Shown here in pieces: positions 6,424-9,115 of a stretch of DNA of 9,115 nucleotides (position 1 is its first letter; the number at the start of each line of letters is the position of its first letter). The notes below the pieces were generated by a model. It worked only from the letters and a program-made list of their open reading frames with translations, did not search any database and was not told the DNA's origin. Made by a program: the position numbers and the translations under genes. This stretch comes from JAJYTL01 sp046705265 (GTDB lineage: Bacteria > Pseudomonadota > Alphaproteobacteria > Ferrovibrionales > Ferrovibrionaceae), in contig JBJKQL010000150.1 of the NCBI GenBank assembly GCA_046705265.1, positions 1 to 9,115 on the forward strand. The letters run 5' to 3'.

Positions 6424-7680
6424 CTACTCCCGTACCCCGAACCAATAGGTATCTTGTTCGTTGGCTTTGCCGCCGCTTGCCGCGTCGAGCAGGGTTTTTG
6501 TCATCTCAATCACGTTGTCCGTGCTGATCTCGCGTCCCCCTAGCCCGGCGATGAATGACACTATCTTGGGTCGGTTCAGGGCCGGGTAGAGAGCCGCGCG
6601 AACATCGGTCGCCAGAACACCAGCCATGAGCGGCGCGCCAAAGGCGTAATCGCGATCGATCACGCCCACGGCGCGCACGCCGGCGAGCGCCTCCTGCAGC
6701 TCAGGGGCGGGGAAGGGCCGGAACCACCTGATGCGAACAAACCCGACTTTCTTGCCCTGTTGCCGCATCTTGCGCACGGCGACCCGCACCGGCATTGCCA
6801 AGGTGCCCATGCCGACGAGCGCAACTTCGGCGTCATCCATCATGTAACGCTCGATGAAGGGCTCGCCGCCGCGCCCGAACTGGGCGTTGAACTCCTTGTA
6901 CGCTTCAATCAGGACGTCCCGTGCCCGCCGCGCCGCAAGATCGTTCTGGCGGCGCATCTCCATCAGCCAATCTTCGCTCACCTGCGGAGCGATGGAGATC
7001 GGATTGTCGGGGTGCAGCACCTTGTCGCCACGGTCGTAACGCGGCAGGAATTCATCGACCATGGCTTGACTCGGAACCTTGACGATCGCCTGCGAGTGGG
7101 TGAGAAACGCCCCGTCGCAGCTGATCGCGCATGGCAGGAAGACCCGATGATCCTCCGCCACCCGATAAGCGATGAGCGTCGAATCCAGCGCCTCCTGCGC
7201 CGTGTCCACCCAGCAGAGCAGCCAACCAAGATCCCGCACCGCGAGCGCATCGTTGTGCTCGGTGCCGAAGGCGCCGGGATCGTCGAGGGCCCGGTTGCCC
7301 ACCATGGCGACGAGCGGGAGACGCAAGCCCGCGGTCACGGCGATCGCCTCGAAGGCATAGAGCCAGCCGACGCCGCTCGAGCCGCAAAACGCCCGCGCCC
7401 CCACCGCCGAGGCATGCTTCGACATCTCAAACTGCGAGTGTTCGCTCTCGGCGGGGATGAAATCACAGTCAAACTCGCCGTTCGCGATCATCTTCGACAC
7501 GAACTGCATGACGGTATCGTAAGGACGGATCGGAAACGCCGTGATCACGTCTACGTTGGCGAGCCGGAGAGCATGCGCGACCGCTTCGCTGCCGCTGACC
7601 AGCTCTTCCGTCTCGGCGCCCTTCGGCCCGCCGCTCGTCTCGGCCGGCCGCTTTTTGACCTCCGCGTTCACGACGTTCAT
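6424..7680 (-). CDS. 2-oxoacid:ferredoxin oxidoreductase, alpha subunit, with oxalate-type active site
   Basis: This 418-residue chain joins the pyrimidine-binding domain (about 28-260) and domain II (about 285-400, from the EVALVGMGTLA segment). Glu80 in PAESEHS is the TPP-activating glutamate. The family motif YPITP reads FPIRP here: the Thr that binds pyruvate is Arg52. The loop after GN is Arg130-Ala-Leu-Asp133-Asp-Pro-Gly-Ala-Phe138. As I recall, Moorella oxalate oxidoreductase has Arg31, Arg109, Asp112 and Phe117 in alpha; all four correspond at a constant offset of 21. The usual pyruvate enzymes have Thr and a loop such as RALSAPINIW. Residues 1-27 are a poorly conserved N-terminal extension. 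The ATG overlaps the gamma-delta stop (ATGA), with GAGGAG upstream, indicating translational coupling. Family assignment is secure; oxalate, or another small dianionic 2-oxoacid, is inferred. Confidence 0.92.
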   Translation of the reverse strand: MNVVNAEVKKRPAETSGGPKGAETEELVSGSEAVAHALRLANVDVITAFPIRPYDTVMQFVSKMIANGEFDCDFIPAESEHSQFEMSKHASAVGARAFCGSSGVGWLYAFEAIAVTAGLRLPLVAMVGNRALDDPGAFGTEHNDALAVRDLGWLLCWVDTAQEALDSTLIAYRVAEDHRVFLPCAISCDGAFLTHSQAIVKVPSQAMVDEFLPRYDRGDKVLHPDNPISIAPQVSEDWLMEMRRQNDLAARRARDVLIEAYKEFNAQFGRGGEPFIERYMMDDAEVALVGMGTLAMPVRVAVRKMRQQGKKVGFVRIRWFRPFPAPELQEALAGVRAVGVIDRDYAFGAPLMAGVLATDVRAALYPALNRPKIVSFIAGLGGREISTDNVIEMTKTLLDAASGGKANEQDTYWFGVRE

Positions 7681-8825
7681 TTTCTGCTCTCCTCTACTGC
7701 CATTTCTTCCTCGTACTGGCCGACATGGTGGAGCCCATGACTGCGGGTGACCTCAAATTTCTCCTTTTCGGCACGCCACTCGGCGTACTTCTTGTCGTCC
7801 TTCTTCCACATTTCCCATTGACTATGATGGTCGGTGAAGGCCTCCTCGCCCACCATGGTGATACAGCCCTCCACCGGACAGACTTCCTTGCAAATGCCGC
7901 AGCCGCAGCAGGCCTCCATGTCGGCGTCGTAGTAACCATCCGGCGTGATGTCAAAGACGCTGTCCGGGCATTGCAGCCAGCAGAACGAGCACTTCGTGCA
8001 GGTATCGAAGTTGATCACCGGCCGCATGGTGCGGGTCGAGTACTTCTTGAACACGGGATTGCGCCCGGGACGATAGCCGCCCTGCCAACCCGGAGCCTCC
8101 TGGCTCACGGCCTCGCCGCGCACCACAAGGCACTCTTCCATCTCCGAGACGGGCGGCAGCGCAAACTTGATCGGCACCGCCTCGTTGCCCTGATTCGCAT
8201 CCACCTTGGTCGTCGCAACCTCGTCATAGGCTCGCTTCGCCGATGCCACCTTGGTGTCGTTCTTCTTGGATTCGTTGATCGTCGCGATGAGGGAATCGAG
8301 CGTCACGACGTTCGGTGCGACCTTCGCCAAGGCACCGAGGAGCCGGACATCCGTGTGGTCGTCCCGGTAAACCCACATTCCAGAAAAACTGGCCGGCACT
8401 TTGACGATGGCAAGATTGTAAGGGGCGCCCTTGCGATGGATATCGCCGATCAGGCTGTTCGCGGACCGCGTCGAAGTGACGAGAAGCGTGCCGCCCGCTT
8501 TAAGCGCACCATTGATCGGCTGCACGCCGTTCCAGCCCCAGGACTCGATCCCCTTGCAAAGAGTGTCGTCGCAAACGACGGTGGCATCGTTGTTTCCCGG
8601 TTCATACCTCGAGAGGTACTCCTCCATCTCCTCGTCGGTGTCGGCGACGACCGCGAATTGCTTGGCCGGAATGCCGTTGCGTTCGGGAGAATCACCGTAG
8701 CGTGCGAAGGCGATTCCGACCTTCCCACGCTTTCGCGCGGCAAAGACAATTTCACGGCAGATGTTCTTCGCCAGCGTCTTTTGAAAAACGCCGCGGTATA
8801 CGACTTCTACAGATCCAGTGGTCAT
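7677..8825 (-). CDS. 2-oxoacid:ferredoxin oxidoreductase, fused gamma-delta subunit
   Basis: This 382-residue chain combines the gamma domain (about 5-195) with a two-cluster ferredoxin-like delta domain. The gamma domain opens with EVVYRGVFQKTLAKNI and has DATVVCDD and GGTLLVTST segments. The delta domain has CxxCxxCxxxCP at Cys276-279-282-286 and again at Cys306-309-312-316. It passes electrons from the beta-subunit cluster to external ferredoxin. A 70-residue linker joins the domains. Residues from about 328 on form a Lys/Glu/Trp-rich tail that I do not recognise. In many four-subunit enzymes gamma and delta are separate genes; fusion is the layout of oxalate oxidoreductase and some others. 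The start at 8825 (MTTGSVEV) is chosen because GGGAGGAG lies eight bases upstream. The longer frame up to 8915 would run through the FNR/FixK box. This is the first gene of the operon. Confidence 0.92.
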   Translation of the reverse strand: MTTGSVEVVYRGVFQKTLAKNICREIVFAARKRGKVGIAFARYGDSPERNGIPAKQFAVVADTDEEMEEYLSRYEPGNNDATVVCDDTLCKGIESWGWNGVQPINGALKAGGTLLVTSTRSANSLIGDIHRKGAPYNLAIVKVPASFSGMWVYRDDHTDVRLLGALAKVAPNVVTLDSLIATINESKKNDTKVASAKRAYDEVATTKVDANQGNEAVPIKFALPPVSEMEECLVVRGEAVSQEAPGWQGGYRPGRNPVFKKYSTRTMRPVINFDTCTKCSFCWLQCPDSVFDITPDGYYDADMEACCGCGICKEVCPVEGCITMVGEEAFTDHHSQWEMWKKDDKKYAEWRAEKEKFEVTRSHGLHHVGQYEEEMAVEESRK

Positions 8826-8901
8826 CGCGTCCACTCCTCCCGTCAACGAAAGTACGGCGAAAAGTCCTGACAAAAGTCTGGACCGAGTGGAGGCCGCCGC
8901 C

Positions 8902-8915
8902 TTGATATAGATCAA
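8902..8915 (-). promoter_or_regulatory. Perfect FNR/FixK box of the oxidoreductase operon
   Basis: TTGATATAGATCAA matches TTGAT-N4-ATCAA at every specified position and ends 76 bases before the first ATG. If it is a class II site centred near -41.5, transcription would begin near 8867. The -10 there is poor (CAGACT or nearby), as is common for activator-dependent promoters. This implies induction at low oxygen by an FnrL/FixK-type regulator. The regulator gene itself is not in the window. Confidence 0.78.
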
Positions 8916-8919
8916 CGAG

Positions 8920-8949
8920 AAATATCGGCATCCGCAGATGCGGATATTT
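8920..8949 (-). terminator. Hairpin between the fixJ fragment and the operon promoter
   Basis: AAATATC-g-GCATC (8920-8932) and GATGC-g-GATATTT (8937-8949) pair as a 7 + 5 bp stem with one mismatch and a 4-base loop. On the minus strand it starts three bases after the stop of the fixJ fragment and is followed by CTCG, with the arm itself ending in TTT. It could end transcription arriving from upstream and so insulate the box-driven promoter. An alternative fold, ATCCGC/GCGGAT, is possible. Confidence 0.4.
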
Positions 8950-8952
8950 TGT

Positions 8953-9115
8953 TCAAGGAGACCGTGCCGGCACGTCCGACCAGATCGTCATACGCACGTC
9001 GGTGACGATGCAGCCGGGCTGCAAGCTCTCAAGCCCACCAAGAAACGCAGTGGCCGAATCGTATACTCTGACCGCGAGCCCGGCAGTTGCCAGGGAAAAC
9101 GCCAGTGATTGGCGC
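8953..9115 (-). pseudogene. fixJ: Truncated FixJ-type response regulator (receiver fragment)
   Basis: The minus-strand frame enters from the window edge (first full codon at 9114) and ends with TGA at 8953, giving 53 residues. It begins RQSLAFSLATAGLAVRVYDS and continues through AFLGGLESLQPGC to IVTDVRM, which matches FixJ receiver domains (R-x-SLxFxL...AGFxV...FDSAxAFL...GCVVTDVRM). The Asp in TDVRM is the phospho-acceptor. In FixJ the next residues are PG(L/M)DG and about 150 more, including the LuxR-type DNA-binding domain. Here only an unrelated TIWSDVPARSP follows before the stop. The receiver fold is therefore incomplete and the output domain is absent, so a 3' truncation by deletion or rearrangement is the simplest reading. 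The 5' part is outside the window. Confidence 0.75.

Noticed and set aside
5405..8825. Plain annotation as pyruvate:ferredoxin oxidoreductase
   Set aside because: The family is right, but the Thr-to-Arg change at FPIRP and the D/F loop do not fit the usual pyruvate site. I keep pyruvate as an alternative substrate, not as the main call.
4142..8870. Long plus-strand open frames at 4142-4930, 6760-7740 and 7725-8870 (262, 326 and 381 codons)
   Set aside because: They are antisense to fprA, the alpha subunit and the gamma-delta subunit, whose products have clear family motifs. The antisense proteins are Arg/His/Ala-rich with no recognisable motif and are by-products of GC-rich codon use.
7677..8915. 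Longer gamma-delta frame starting at 8915 with an apparent hydrophobic leader
   Set aside because: It would place the FNR/FixK box inside the coding sequence. The ATG at 8825 has a strong GGGAGGAG and starts at the conserved gamma-domain N-terminus, so the apparent signal peptide is an artefact.
8963..8974. 12-base palindrome CGTGCCGGCACG
   Set aside because: It lies inside the 3' end of the fixJ fragment and is made of common GC-rich words; no second copy near another promoter was seen.
8957..8999. Plus-strand AAGGAG followed by GTG start
   Set aside because: The frame closes after about 12 codons and lies antisense to the fixJ fragment; the Shine-Dalgarno-like string is most likely chance.

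Overview
The window looks like a chromosomal segment of an alphaproteobacterium, probably of the Hyphomicrobiales (rhizobia, purple non-sulfur bacteria, serine-cycle methylotrophs). The reasons are a FixJ-type response regulator fragment, perfect FNR/FixK boxes (TTGAT-N4-ATCAA), fairly GC-rich coding DNA and an SPW-repeat membrane protein. Genus and species cannot be read from the sequence.

Layout. (1) Bases 1-154 are the right end of an insertion sequence: the last 42 codons of an ISL3-type transposase and a putative terminal inverted repeat. (2) Bases 155-584 hold no recognisable gene. (3) On the minus strand at 585-1754 is a two-module protein. It has an N-terminal module of unknown family and a C-terminal general-stress-type module with a glycine-zipper membrane hairpin, and a perfect FNR/FixK box lies upstream at 1887-1900. 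(4) Bases 1901-2575 are an apparently gene-poor gap. (5) On the plus strand at 2682-3197 is an SPW-repeat membrane protein with an imperfect FNR/FixK box upstream. (6) Bases 3198-3583 are non-coding and carry nested inverted repeats. (7) On the minus strand, 8825 down to 3584, a five-gene operon encodes a 2-oxoacid:ferredoxin oxidoreductase (fused gamma-delta, then alpha, then beta), a 7Fe ferredoxin and an adrenodoxin-reductase-type ferredoxin-NADP reductase. A perfect FNR/FixK box lies at 8902-8915, just ahead of the operon. (8) At the right edge, a fixJ receiver domain breaks off just after its phospho-acceptor motif.

How the genes work together. The operon reads as a complete electron path. 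The oxidoreductase oxidatively decarboxylates a 2-oxoacid, passes electrons through its three [4Fe-4S] clusters to the 7Fe ferredoxin, and FprA exchanges them with NADP(H). The most notable point is the likely substrate. The enzyme is normally read as pyruvate:ferredoxin oxidoreductase, but the alpha subunit has Arg in place of the pyruvate-binding Thr of YPITP (FPIRP, Arg52), and a loop Arg130-Ala-Leu-Asp133-...-Phe138. These match, at a constant offset of 21, the residues I recall for Moorella oxalate oxidoreductase (Arg31, Arg109, Asp112, Phe117). The three-chain layout with fused gamma-delta is also the oxalate oxidoreductase layout. I therefore propose an oxalate (or similar small dianionic 2-oxoacid) oxidoreductase feeding ferredoxin and NADPH, induced under low oxygen. 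The substrate is an inference; the family assignment is firm.

The two perfect boxes and one imperfect box, each placed ahead of a different transcription unit, suggest a small FnrL/FixK regulon island. The truncated fixJ beside it suggests rearrangement.
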